Below are positions 41,964 through 51,222 of a stretch of DNA of 64,000 bases, one piece after another (the first letter of the stretch is position 1; each line of letters starts with the position of its first letter). Where the stretch lies: positions 1 through 64,000 of the forward strand of contig JANPGJ010000342.1 of NCBI GenBank assembly GCA_031423955.1. The letters run 5' to 3'. The position numbers and the translations under genes are program-made. Below the pieces are notes generated by a model. It was given only the letters and a program-made list of their open reading frames with translations. It had not been told where the DNA came from and did no database searches. This DNA is from JAEUOS01 sp031423955. GTDB taxonomy: Bacteria; Pseudomonadota; Gammaproteobacteria; Burkholderiales; JAEUOS01.

Positions 41964-43007
41964 ATGTTCGGTTTCTTGCGCAGTTACTTCTCCAACGATC
42001 TGGCGATCGATCTTGGTACCGCCAACACGCTGATCTATGTGCGCGGCAAGGGCATTGTTCTGGATGAACCTTCGGTGGTGGCGATCCGCCAGGAAGGCGG
42101 TCCGAGCGGCAAAAAAACGATTCAGGCGGTCGGCAAGGAAGCCAAGCTGATGCTCGGCAAGACGCCGGGCAACATCACTGCGATCCGGCCGATGAAAGAC
42201 GGTGTGATCGCCGATTTCACCGTCACCGAGCAAATGCTCAAGCAGTTCATCAAGCGGGTGCATGAGTCGCGCCTGTTGTCGCCGTCGCCGCGCATCATCA
42301 TTTGCGTGCCGTGCGGTTCGACCCAGGTCGAGCGCCGCGCGATCCGCGAATCGGCGCTCGGTGCCGGGGCCTCGCAGGTGTACCTGATCGAGGAACCGAT
42401 GGCGGCCGCGATCGGCGCCGAATTGCCGGTGTCCGAGGCTACCGGGTCGATGGTGGTCGACATTGGCGGCGGCACCACCGAGGTCGGCGTGATCTCGCTG
42501 GGCGGCATGGTCTACGCCGGCAGCGTGCGGGTCGGCGGCGACAAGTTCGACGAGGCGATCATCAACTACATCCGCCGCAACTACGGCATGCTGATCGGCG
42601 AGACCACCGCCGAATCGATCAAGAAGCAGATCGGCTCGGCGTTTCCGGGTTCGGAAGTCAAGGAAATGGAAGTCAAGGGCCGCAACCTGGCTGAGGGCAT
42701 CCCGCGTTCCTTCACCATTTCGTCGAACGAGATTCTCGAAGCGTTGACCGACCCGCTCAATTCAATTGTCTCGGCGGTCAAGTCGGCGCTCGAACAAACC
42801 CCGCCCGAACTCGGTGCCGATATCGCTGAAAAGGGCATGGTATTGACCGGCGGCGGCGCACTCCTGCGCGACCTTGACCGGCTGTTGATGGAAGAGACCG
42901 GATTGCCGGTGATCGTGGCAGAGGATCCCCTGACGTGCGTGGTGCGTGGTTCCGGCATCGCCCTGGAACGGATGGAGAAGCTCGGCGCGATCTTCACCAA
43001 TGATTGA
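41964..43007 (+). CDS. mreB: rod-shape-determining protein MreB
   Basis: 347 residues, the bacterial actin. Phosphate-binding loop IDLGTANTLIYVRGKGIVL, phosphate 2 site VVDIGGGTTEVGVISLGG, and the adenosine motif GGGALLRDLDRLL are all present, as are the hydrophobic N-terminal membrane-anchoring residues MFGFLRSYFS. It patterns peptidoglycan synthesis with MreC, MreD, MrdA and RodA. Confidence 0.98.
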   Translation: MFGFLRSYFSNDLAIDLGTANTLIYVRGKGIVLDEPSVVAIRQEGGPSGKKTIQAVGKEAKLMLGKTPGNITAIRPMKDGVIADFTVTEQMLKQFIKRVHESRLLSPSPRIIICVPCGSTQVERRAIRESALGAGASQVYLIEEPMAAAIGAELPVSEATGSMVVDIGGGTTEVGVISLGGMVYAGSVRVGGDKFDEAIINYIRRNYGMLIGETTAESIKKQIGSAFPGSEVKEMEVKGRNLAEGIPRSFTISSNEILEALTDPLNSIVSAVKSALEQTPPELGADIAEKGMVLTGGGALLRDLDRLLMEETGLPVIVAEDPLTCVVRGSGIALERMEKLGAIFTND

Positions 43008-43159
43008 CGGAGCCGGCACGGGTGAAAACCTGTTTTCGCCGGATTGAAGCCTCTCGGCGGGCGCCATGGCGGCCGCTTGACGGCGCCCCATCCATGCGGT
43101 GCGCGCGCTTGCAGGCACCGGTCGCGGCATAGCGCCGCGCAGGCAGGTTCGCAAGCCTG

Positions 43160-44191
43160 ATGGAATACGCGCCACCGCCGTTTTTCAAGCAAGGCCCGTC
43201 GGCGCTCGCGCGGCTGGCCACCTTCGCCTTCCTGTCGATCGCCCTCCTGGTGCTCGATGCCCGCTTCAAGCTGCTTGAACAGGTACGCTTCGCGGTTGCC
43301 CTGGTGCTGTACCCGCTGCAGGTCGCGGCGCGCGCGCCAGGCGATGTTGCCTCGAACTTCTCCGGCTATATGGGGCGGCAGCAGAATTTGCTGTCGGAGA
43401 ACGTCAGGCTGGAGCGCGACAAGCTCGAGACCGCCAGAAGCCTGATGCGCACCGCGCAGCTTGAAACCGAAAACGCCAATCTGCGTGCCTTGCTGGCGAT
43501 GCGCGAGCGCCTGCCGGTGGTGGCGGTACCCGCCGAAATGCTCAATGACGCGCGCGACCCGTTCACCCGCAAGGTGGTGATCGACAAGGGAACGCTGGCC
43601 AACGTGCGCGCCGGGCAGGTGGTGATCGATGCGCAGGGCGTGATGGGGCAGGTGACGCGCGCCTTCTCCGCGGTGGCCGAAGTGTCGTTGCTGACCGATC
43701 GTGACCAGGCCATTCCGGTGCAGGTGGTGCGCAACGGCCTGCGCGCGGTCGCCTACGGCATGCCCGGCGGGTCCGATGGCGGCACCATGGAAATCAGGTT
43801 TCTGGCCACCAACACCGATGTGCGGCCCGGCGATACGCTGGTGACCTCCGGCATCGACGGCATCTACCTGCCCGGCTTGCCGGTCGCCACGGTGCTGCGC
43901 ATCGAGCGCGAGGCCGGCTATGCATTTGCCAAGATCATCTGCAAGCCGGCGGCCGGCGTCGACCGTTTTGGCCAGGTACTGGTGCTCACCGGCGACAAGA
44001 TCGTGCAGCCGGCCTTGCCGCCCGAGGTCGAGGACAAGCCGGTGCGCGTCAAGCGCAAGAAGATGCGTGCCGAAAATGCCGCGAAGGAGTCCGCGGCCGG
44101 GGCGCAGGGCCAGCCGAATGCCGCACCGGCCGCAATCGCGCCCGCGCCAGGCAGCCCGCAGGCTCCCGCCAGTCCGCCAGCAAAGAAATAG
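43160..44191 (+). CDS. mreC: rod-shape-determining protein MreC
   Basis: 343 residues. N-terminal inner-membrane helix (about 20-40, LATFAFLSIALLVLDARF), then a periplasmic coiled coil and the beta-sandwich typical of MreC (ARDPFTRKVVIDKG, GVMGQVTRAFSAVAEVSLLTDRDQAIPVQ). A C-terminal Ala/Pro-rich, disordered extension (about 290-343) is longer than usual. The 152 bp after mreB hold a small GC hairpin. Confidence 0.96.
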   Translation: MEYAPPPFFKQGPSALARLATFAFLSIALLVLDARFKLLEQVRFAVALVLYPLQVAARAPGDVASNFSGYMGRQQNLLSENVRLERDKLETARSLMRTAQLETENANLRALLAMRERLPVVAVPAEMLNDARDPFTRKVVIDKGTLANVRAGQVVIDAQGVMGQVTRAFSAVAEVSLLTDRDQAIPVQVVRNGLRAVAYGMPGGSDGGTMEIRFLATNTDVRPGDTLVTSGIDGIYLPGLPVATVLRIEREAGYAFAKIICKPAAGVDRFGQVLVLTGDKIVQPALPPEVEDKPVRVKRKKMRAENAAKESAAGAQGQPNAAPAAIAPAPGSPQAPASPPAKK

Positions 44192-44196
44192 TCGCC

Positions 44197-44730
44197 ATGC
44201 CCGCACCGAGCCAGCCCCGTCAGTACATCCTGTTGCCGGTCAACCCGTGGTTCATCGGCTTCACGGTGGTGCTTTCGCTGATGCTCAACCTGCTGCCATT
44301 GCCGCGCGGCGGATGGGCGCTGGCGGTGCCTGACTGGGTAGCCCTGACCCTGGTGTTCTGGAGCATTCATCAACCGCGGCGCGTCGGCCTGACGGTAGCC
44401 TGGCTTCTCGGGCTGGTGATGGATGTCAACAATGCCAGCCTCCTGGGCGAACACGCGCTGGCCTATTCCATTCTCTCTTACGCCGCCATCGCGCTGCACC
44501 GGCGGGTGCGCTTTTTCGGCATCGCCGGCGAAGTCGTGCATGTGCTGCCGCTGTTTCTGGCGGCGCAACTGGTGGTGGTCGCGATTCGGCTGATCATGGG
44601 CGCGCCATTCCCTGGAATGCTGTATTTCGCCGCCAGCGTGACGGCCGCGCTGCTCTGGCCGCTGGTGAGTGCGCTGTACCTGGCGCCACAGCGGCAGCCC
44701 GCCGACAAGGACGAAAACCGGCCGATCTGA
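44197..44730 (+). CDS. mreD: rod-shape-determining protein MreD
   Basis: 177 residues with about five membrane helices, beginning with ILLPVNPWFIGFTVVLSLMLNLLPLP, which matches betaproteobacterial MreD. It begins 5 bp after mreC. Its usual next neighbour mrdA is displaced by 4.5 kb. Confidence 0.95.
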   Translation: MPAPSQPRQYILLPVNPWFIGFTVVLSLMLNLLPLPRGGWALAVPDWVALTLVFWSIHQPRRVGLTVAWLLGLVMDVNNASLLGEHALAYSILSYAAIALHRRVRFFGIAGEVVHVLPLFLAAQLVVVAIRLIMGAPFPGMLYFAASVTAALLWPLVSALYLAPQRQPADKDENRPI

Positions 44731-44760
44731 TCGCGGCGGCCGGTCAACTGCAGGCTTGTT

Positions 44761-46176
44761 TCAGGCCTCCCCGAGGATCTGGCGGGCGGCACGCAGGCCG
44801 GACCACCATGCGCCGTGGACGCTGGCCGGATCATCGCGATGGGTCGCTTCTCCGGCGAAAAACAAGGTGTCCGCGACCGGCACTGCCAAGCGTGAACGAT
44901 CGCCGCCGGAAGCGCCGACACCTGGGTAAGAGTACGAACCGCGGGCAAACGGGTCGGACGCCCAGTGCGAGGCCCGCACCGCGACCGGCTCGGGCACGCG
45001 CGGGCCGCGCGCCGCGCGCAAGCGGCGCATCACGCGGGCGACCACCGCGTCATCACTCATGGTTTCCACCGTGCGCGCCATGCGTCCCGATGTAAAGCCA
45101 ACCAGCGCCGGCACACCTGCGTAGCGCAGCAGATTGAGCCAGGCGTAGTACAACGGCGGCGGTTCGCTGTAAAAGGTGAGGAAGTCCGCGCGTTCGTCCC
45201 AGAAAGCGTGCGGAAATGTCAGGCAAATCTTGTTGAGCAGCCCCATGCGCAGGTTGGCAAGCGGTTTCGTGATCGATGGTGGCAGACCCGGTTCGAAGCG
45301 CACACTGCCACTGGCCAGCACACCGACCGGCAAGGTCACCACGACATGGTCGGCGCGCCACTCATCGCCGGACGAGTTCACGGTGACCGCGCCCGGGCGC
45401 CATGCGATCTCGCGCACCACCTGCGCATAGCGAATGTCGAGGTCGAGTGCGAGGATGCCGATCAGGCGATCCATGCCGGCGGTCACCAGACGGTCATCGG
45501 GCGGCAACATCTCGGGGCTGGCGCCGGTGTCGGAATCGTCAAGCAATGCGGCGGCGCCTACCTCTTCAAGCGGCGCGGCGAGATTGGATTCCAGCACCCA
45601 ACGCTGCAACGCGATCACGCCGCGGTCAATCGGTCCGTCGTTTGCCTCGATGCGCCGAATCGCGGCTTCAAAGACGTCGGCTACCGACAGCCCGGACGAT
45701 GATCCGGATCGGGTATACAGCCCGGCCCAAAGCAGCATCGAACCCATGGCGTCACTGAACTTTTGCGCGACCCCGAGCAATTCGGCAGGTGCGACTTGAA
45801 TACGCCTGCCCGAACTGGCGTTGGTGAAGCGAAGATTCGAGTAATTGGTGACCTGGGTGGCAATGCCCGCGCCGTCCGCCAGTGCCTTGAGCGGATTCAA
45901 CGGACCGCCATGCAGCCAGGATGGCCCGAGGTCGAGCGCGAACCCGAGGCTGCGGTCGGTGAGGACACGGCCGCCGGGTCGCGTCCGCGCTTCGAGAACG
46001 ATGACCTCCATGCCGGATTGGCGCAGAGCGCGCGCTGCCGAAAGCCCGGCGAAACCGGCACCGATCACCAGTACGCGCTTGCCGCGCACCACGGATTGTG
46101 CAGTCGGCAGCCGGGCACACCCGGCAACCAGGCCGGCGACCAATCCTGCTAGCAATGAGCGGCGTTGCTGGTTCAT
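44761..46176 (-). CDS. flavin-containing amine oxidase
   Basis: 471 residues. An N-terminal Tat/lipoprotein-like signal (MNQQRRSLLAGLVAGLVAGC) is followed by the FAD motif VLVIGAGFAGLSAARALRQSG and the C-terminal FFAGEATHRDDPASVHGAWWSG, both diagnostic of the monoamine/polyamine oxidase family. It is predicted to be exported or membrane-tethered. It lies in an opposite-strand block that splits mreBCD from mrdA. Start at 46176 is preferred because the extra upstream residues precede the signal. Confidence 0.9.
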   Translation of the reverse strand: MNQQRRSLLAGLVAGLVAGCARLPTAQSVVRGKRVLVIGAGFAGLSAARALRQSGMEVIVLEARTRPGGRVLTDRSLGFALDLGPSWLHGGPLNPLKALADGAGIATQVTNYSNLRFTNASSGRRIQVAPAELLGVAQKFSDAMGSMLLWAGLYTRSGSSSGLSVADVFEAAIRRIEANDGPIDRGVIALQRWVLESNLAAPLEEVGAAALLDDSDTGASPEMLPPDDRLVTAGMDRLIGILALDLDIRYAQVVREIAWRPGAVTVNSSGDEWRADHVVVTLPVGVLASGSVRFEPGLPPSITKPLANLRMGLLNKICLTFPHAFWDERADFLTFYSEPPPLYYAWLNLLRYAGVPALVGFTSGRMARTVETMSDDAVVARVMRRLRAARGPRVPEPVAVRASHWASDPFARGSYSYPGVGASGGDRSRLAVPVADTLFFAGEATHRDDPASVHGAWWSGLRAARQILGEA

Positions 46177-46278
46177 CGGCGCTGGCGCGGCAACGCCTGG
46201 GCGTTTGCTTGAAAGTGGGCCATGTTTTGCCAACGCTTGACCGGGCCGGAAATTCCGCTGTTGGCGGCGCCGCTTCGA

Positions 46279-47505
46279 TCAGGCGCGATAGCGTCTGACT
46301 ACAAGCACGGCATTGTTGCCGCCGAACCCGAACGAATTCGACATCGCCACGTCGGCGCGGGCGAGTTTCCTGGCCGCCAGCGGCACATAGTCGAGATCGC
46401 ATTCGGGATCGGCGGTCCAGAGGTGCGCCGTCGGCGGCGCGGTACCCTGGCGCAACGCCTCAACGGTGGCGATGAATTCCAGTGCCCCGGTGGCGCCCAT
46501 CAGATGGCCATGCAGGGCTTTGGTGGCGCTGATCGGGATACGCGGCGCATAGTCGCCGAACACGGCTCGGATGGCGCGCGTTTCCACCACATCGCCAGTC
46601 CTGGTGCCGGTGCCGTGTGCGTTGATATGGTCGACGTCCTGCTGATTGATCCCGGCCTCGGCGAGCGCCGCGCGCATCGCGCGCGCCTGGCCCTGGGCAT
46701 CGGGCTGGGTGATATGGCTGGCATCGGTGCTGTTGCCGTAGCCAACCAGTTCAGCCAGGATCGGTGCGCCGCGCGCGCGCGCCGATCCTTCCTCTTCGAG
46801 CATCAGTGCGGCCGCGCCTTCGGCCAGCAGAAAGCCGCTGCGATCTGCCGCGAACGGCCGGCACGATGTTTCGGGACGATCCGGATCGGGCCGCGCCAGT
46901 GTCCCCAATGATTCCCATGCCTTGATCACGCCCTCGGTCAGCAGCGCTTCGGCACCTCCCGCCAGAGCCGCGCTGACCTGACCGTAGCGAATGGCCCGAA
47001 ATGCTTCGCCGATCGCGACCGCGGACGAGGAACAGGCGGATGAATAGGTGCAGCTTGGGCCGAGGATCGAAAGGTCGATCCCGATCTGACCGGTAGTGGC
47101 GTTGGTCATTACCGCGACGATGGTCGACGGCTTCAGGCGTGGCGCCTGTTTGACCAGCAGCTCCAGGTAGGCGCCCTCCAACGTCGCGGCCCCGCCCATG
47201 CCGGTGCCCCAATACAAGCCCGTAGTAGCCGCCGCCGCTCCTTCAATTTCAAATCCGGAGCCGGCATGCGCCTGCCGTGCGGCGAGCAGTCCCAGCATTG
47301 CCACCCGGTCGAGGCCGACGCGCTTGATCTTCGGAAAATGGGCGTCGAGATCAACATCGACCAGACCCGCGTAAGTCAGGCCCGGCCAAGACGTTTCCAG
47401 CTTGCGGATGCCGGAGCGGGCATCACACAGGGCCGAGAAGAAGCTGTCGTGATCGCATCCCAGCGGTGAAATCACGCCGAGGCCGGTAACGACAACGCGT
47501 TTCAC
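46279..47505 (-). CDS. beta-ketoacyl-ACP synthase II-like (KAS, FabF family)
   Basis: 408 residues, a full-length thiolase-fold ketosynthase. The nucleophile is Cys158 (TYSSACSSSAV), and the two catalytic histidines lie in HGTGTRTGD and ATKALHGHLMGATGALE. It extends acyl chains on an acyl carrier protein. It overlaps the ACP gene's stop by 4 bp, so it is translated with it. The presence of a dedicated ACP suggests a secondary pathway rather than housekeeping FabF. Confidence 0.93.
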   Translation of the reverse strand: MKRVVVTGLGVISPLGCDHDSFFSALCDARSGIRKLETSWPGLTYAGLVDVDLDAHFPKIKRVGLDRVAMLGLLAARQAHAGSGFEIEGAAAATTGLYWGTGMGGAATLEGAYLELLVKQAPRLKPSTIVAVMTNATTGQIGIDLSILGPSCTYSSACSSSAVAIGEAFRAIRYGQVSAALAGGAEALLTEGVIKAWESLGTLARPDPDRPETSCRPFAADRSGFLLAEGAAALMLEEEGSARARGAPILAELVGYGNSTDASHITQPDAQGQARAMRAALAEAGINQQDVDHINAHGTGTRTGDVVETRAIRAVFGDYAPRIPISATKALHGHLMGATGALEFIATVEALRQGTAPPTAHLWTADPECDLDYVPLAARKLARADVAMSNSFGFGGNNAVLVVRRYRA

Positions 47506-47750
47506 GTCGTCTCGGCGGCTTTCCGGCCGAGCAAGCGGTCGACCTCGTCGGCAATCGCGGCCACCGTTTCCACCGGCGTGGGGTCATTGTTGAGGTCGAG
47601 CTTGAAGCGATCTTCGAGCTTGAACAGGAATTCGAGCGTTGCCAGCGAGTCGATGCCAAGGTCGACCAGCTTCGCCTCGGGCACCACCTGCGCGGCGGCC
47701 AATTCGAACTCGGCGATCAGCATTTCCTGTACGGTTTCGAGGGTGGTCAT
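47502..47750 (-). CDS. acyl carrier protein
   Basis: 82 residues. The phosphopantetheine attachment site is Ser35 in LGIDSLATLEFLFKLED, a slightly diverged form of the usual DSL motif. MTTLETVQEMLIAEFELA forms the first helix. It precedes the ketosynthase gene by overlap. Confidence 0.92.
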   Translation of the reverse strand: MTTLETVQEMLIAEFELAAAQVVPEAKLVDLGIDSLATLEFLFKLEDRFKLDLNNDPTPVETVAAIADEVDRLLGRKAAETT

Positions 47751-47818
47751 GACGGCATCATACGACCGGCAAAATGGTCGGCGAATTCACAAGGGGGTGA
47801 GATTGTACCCGCTCACGA

Positions 47819-48940
47819 CTATTTGAAGTCGGCCATCATTTGATCGGCGATGGTCGTACCCTCCGAGCTGGCGGCGCACAGGCCGGCATAGCTGGCGAAC
47901 GGCGGTGGCGCGGCCAAGCCTTCATCCTGCAGGTGCTCGTTGCGAAAAGTCATGTTGAGCGCCGCGAAACTGCCGTACAGTCGAATGGCGCGCTGCATGA
48001 TGCGCGGATGACAGGGGCCCAGGCGCGTCACATACTGGTCACTCATCGCGTCGAGTTCTGCAAGCGTTGCCTGCCGGTAGCGCTCGCGGATCGGCGCCAC
48101 CCCGCGCCCGGCTGCCATCGCGGCGTCGAGCTCGGCGAAGGTTGACGCGTGAAGCGGGCCTGCCGAGAGGTGATAGAAGCGGTGTTTCAGGGTCGGCTTG
48201 AGCGCCATCTCGACCAAGGTATTGGCAGCCCAGTCGACCGGCACCACGTCGATGCGGCCGTCGATCGGCACGGTGAAGCGCTCCAGCAACTGCGCGGTGC
48301 GAAACACCCAGTAAATGCTGCCGGACGGGCGGGTGCCGAGCCGGCTATGGCCGACCACAATGGTCAGCCGGGCCTGCACCAGGGGCAAGGCGGGCAGGTC
48401 ACGCTTGAGACGGTTTTCGATCTCGATCTTGGTTTCCGAGTAGGGCACCAGATGGCGGATCGGGCCGGGCGCGATGTAGTCCTCGGGCACCGGAACCGGC
48501 GCATCCGGGCCGACGCACATGGCAGTGCCGACATGGATGAAGCGCTCGAGGCGCGCGATTTCATTCAAGCGCCGGGCGAAGGCGAAAGTGCCATCGACAT
48601 TGATCGCCCAGAGCTGCGGATTGTTGGCGAATGTTGCCAGCGCGGCCGAGTTGATCACATGGGTGATCGACCGCATTTGCGGATCCGCGCACATCGCGTG
48701 CGGATCGCGCAGGTCGCCCAGGATGATCTGTTCGGGCTTGAGTCTAGCGCACAGATCGGCCGCGACCTCGAAGCGCGCCAGAACTTCGCGCACCCGCTTG
48801 ACCGCCTCGGCGCGGTCGGCGGCGCGCACCTGCAGTCGCACCGCCGGCCATTGCGGCCGCGGCAACAGGTCGGCGACGATGGCGCCACCCAGAAAGCCGC
48901 TGGCGCCGGTCAAAAGAAGGCGGGATTGTTGATCGAACAT
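47819..48940 (-). CDS. NAD(P)-dependent thioester reductase-like SDR
   Basis: 373 residues. The dinucleotide-binding motif is LLTGASGFLGGAIVADLL and the catalytic Tyr-Lys pair lies in VPYSETKIEIENRL. The family (NAD_binding_4, fatty acyl-CoA reductase-like) reduces or transforms acyl thioesters. The start ATG at 48940 gives a normal N-terminus. With the ACP and ketosynthase it forms a three-gene cassette. Confidence 0.85.
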   Translation of the reverse strand: MFDQQSRLLLTGASGFLGGAIVADLLPRPQWPAVRLQVRAADRAEAVKRVREVLARFEVAADLCARLKPEQIILGDLRDPHAMCADPQMRSITHVINSAALATFANNPQLWAINVDGTFAFARRLNEIARLERFIHVGTAMCVGPDAPVPVPEDYIAPGPIRHLVPYSETKIEIENRLKRDLPALPLVQARLTIVVGHSRLGTRPSGSIYWVFRTAQLLERFTVPIDGRIDVVPVDWAANTLVEMALKPTLKHRFYHLSAGPLHASTFAELDAAMAAGRGVAPIRERYRQATLAELDAMSDQYVTRLGPCHPRIMQRAIRLYGSFAALNMTFRNEHLQDEGLAAPPPFASYAGLCAASSEGTTIADQMMADFK

Positions 48941-49215
48941 GATGCCGCGATTGCGCCTGATTGATGTTATGCGAAGGCGCCGCACGGGAAAGTCCCGCGG
49001 ACGGCGTGATGGACCCCAATTATAGGCCGGGCGCCGCGCCGGCCTGTAGGCGCTGCGGCAGCGTGACCGGCGGGCCACGAAAACCGGCCGCGCACAACTG
49101 CGGCCACCGGGTCTGCGGGCGGCGCATCCCGCGTCAATCAGGAAAGCTGTACGCATGCGACGGGATAGGCTCTAAAATCCTCCCCTTGTCACGCTTTCGC
49201 AGGCAGCCATTCCCC

Positions 49216-51222
49216 GTGTTTTCCCGCAATCGCCGCCGCTTGTTCCGTTCCAGGGAGGCCCCGAATTTTCCCGGCCACGCTGGTGCGGAACTCAAGAACA
49301 CCGAGCAGGAAATCCGCGCCTTCCATCTGCGCCTGGCCGCCGCTACCGTCTTGGTACTTGTGTGTTTCGCGTTGTTGATGGTGCGCTTTGTCTTCCTGCA
49401 GGTCGCCAACTACGACGAATACCAGTCGGCCGCCGAGGACAATCGCATTTCGATCCTGCCGATCGCACCCAACCGGGGGCTGATCATGGACCGCAATGGC
49501 GTGGTGCTGGCACGCAACTACTCGGCATACACGCTCGAAATCACGCCCTCGAAGGTCAATGACCTGGATGAAACGATCGACGCGCTGGCGACCTTGATCG
49601 AGGTGCAGCCGAAGGATCGCAAACGCTTCCAGAAATTGCTGGCGGAGTCGCGCAACTTCGATTCCCTGCCGATCCGTACCCGCCTGAGCGACGAGGAAGT
49701 CGCGCGTTTCACCGCCAATCGCTGGCGCTTCAAGGGAGTGGAAATCAAGGCAAGGCTGTTTCGCCAGTATCCATTGGGGGAAGTGGCAGCCCATGTGGTC
49801 GGGTATATCGGCCGCATCAGCGAGAAGGACCAGGACTGGCTCGAAGAAAGGGAGATGACGGCCAACTACAAGGGCTCCGAACACATCGGCAAGATCGGTA
49901 TCGAGCAGAGTTACGAACGCGAATTGCACGGCATCACCGGGTCGGAGCAGGTGGAGGTCGACGCCGGCGGACGCGCGGTGCGCACGCTGTCGCGCACCGC
50001 GCCGGTGGCCGGCAACAATCTGACGCTGACCATTGATATCGAGTTGCAGAAAATCGCCGAGGAAGCCCTCGGCGACCGCAAGGGCGCGGTGGTCGCGCTC
50101 GACCCTGCGACCGGTGAAATTCTCGCCTTCGCCAGCCGCCCGGCGTTCGATCCGAATCTGTTTGTAGACGGCATCGACACCGCCAACTGGGACTTGCTCA
50201 ACAACTCGCCGGACAAGCCCTTGCTGAACCGGCCGTTGCGTGGCACTTACCCGCCGGGCTCCACCTTCAAGCCGTTCATGGCGCTGGCTGCGCTTACCTC
50301 CGGCAAGCGTCGTCCCGAGCAAGCGATCAGCGATCCCGGTTACTTCATGTTCGGCAACCACCGCTTCCGTGACGACAAGGTCGGCGGGCATGGCAGCGTC
50401 GACATGGTGAAGTCGATCATCGTTTCCTGCGATACCTACTATTACATCCTCGCCAACGACATGGGGATCGACACCATCGCGCGCTATCTCGCGCCGCTGG
50501 GATTCGGCGCTTTGACCGGTATCGATATCGAGGGCGAAGCGGCCGGGGTGCTGCCGTCCACGGCGTGGAAGGCGAGGCGCTTTCGCCGGCCCGAGCAGCA
50601 AAAGTGGTATGCCGGGGAGACCATCTCGGTCGGCATCGGCCAGGGCTACAACGCCTATACGCCACTGCAGCTGGCGCATGCCACCGGCATCCTCGCCGCC
50701 GATGGACTGGTCAAGCCGCCGCGGCTGGTGCGCCAGGTGCATGATCTGCGCACTGACCAGAAGCGCACGGTCGAACCGGCAATCCCGAAGGCAGCCGACG
50801 GCTCGGTGCGGCCGGAACGGATCGCCTACAGCGCCGAACATCTGGCGGTGATCAAGCGCGGCCTTGAGGGAGTGCCGATCTCGGGTACCAGCGCGCGCGC
50901 GTTTGCCGGGGCTGACTATGTGAGCGCGGGCAAGACCGGTACCGCCCAGGTGTTCACGCTCAAGCAAAACGAAACCTACGACGCCAAACGGGTCGCGGCG
51001 CATTTGCGCGATCACGCCTTGTACATGGCTTATGCGCCGGCTGCGGCACCCCGGATCGCGCTGGCGGTACTGGTCGAGAATGGGGGCTTCGGGGCGCAAT
51101 CGGCGGCGCCGATCGCGCGCCTGGTGTTCGACTATTACCTCACCGGCAAGCGCCCTGCGAAACCCGGCGCGGCGCCGTTCCTGGGCAACGCCGCGGCGGA
51201 AACCGAGGAAGAGAATGATTAG
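49216..51222 (+). CDS. mrdA: penicillin-binding protein 2
   Basis: 668 residues from a GTG at 49216, the elongasome transpeptidase. One membrane helix (about 47-65) is followed by the PBP dimerisation domain and the transpeptidase motifs Ser349-T-F-Lys352 (PPGSTFKPF), SCD, and KTG in SAGKTGTAQVF. Four to five bases overlap with rodA's start. A TTG at 49186 is an alternative start. Confidence 0.95.
   Translation: MFSRNRRRLFRSREAPNFPGHAGAELKNTEQEIRAFHLRLAAATVLVLVCFALLMVRFVFLQVANYDEYQSAAEDNRISILPIAPNRGLIMDRNGVVLARNYSAYTLEITPSKVNDLDETIDALATLIEVQPKDRKRFQKLLAESRNFDSLPIRTRLSDEEVARFTANRWRFKGVEIKARLFRQYPLGEVAAHVVGYIGRISEKDQDWLEEREMTANYKGSEHIGKIGIEQSYERELHGITGSEQVEVDAGGRAVRTLSRTAPVAGNNLTLTIDIELQKIAEEALGDRKGAVVALDPATGEILAFASRPAFDPNLFVDGIDTANWDLLNNSPDKPLLNRPLRGTYPPGSTFKPFMALAALTSGKRRPEQAISDPGYFMFGNHRFRDDKVGGHGSVDMVKSIIVSCDTYYYILANDMGIDTIARYLAPLGFGALTGIDIEGEAAGVLPSTAWKARRFRRPEQQKWYAGETISVGIGQGYNAYTPLQLAHATGILAADGLVKPPRLVRQVHDLRTDQKRTVEPAIPKAADGSVRPERIAYSAEHLAVIKRGLEGVPISGTSARAFAGADYVSAGKTGTAQVFTLKQNETYDAKRVAAHLRDHALYMAYAPAAAPRIALAVLVENGGFGAQSAAPIARLVFDYYLTGKRPAKPGAAPFLGNAAAETEEEND

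Noticed and set aside
48961..49215. N-terminal extension of PBP2 to 48961
   Set aside because: The extra 85 residues have no PBP character and overlap the divergent reductase promoter region; the GTG at 49216 precedes the conserved membrane segment.
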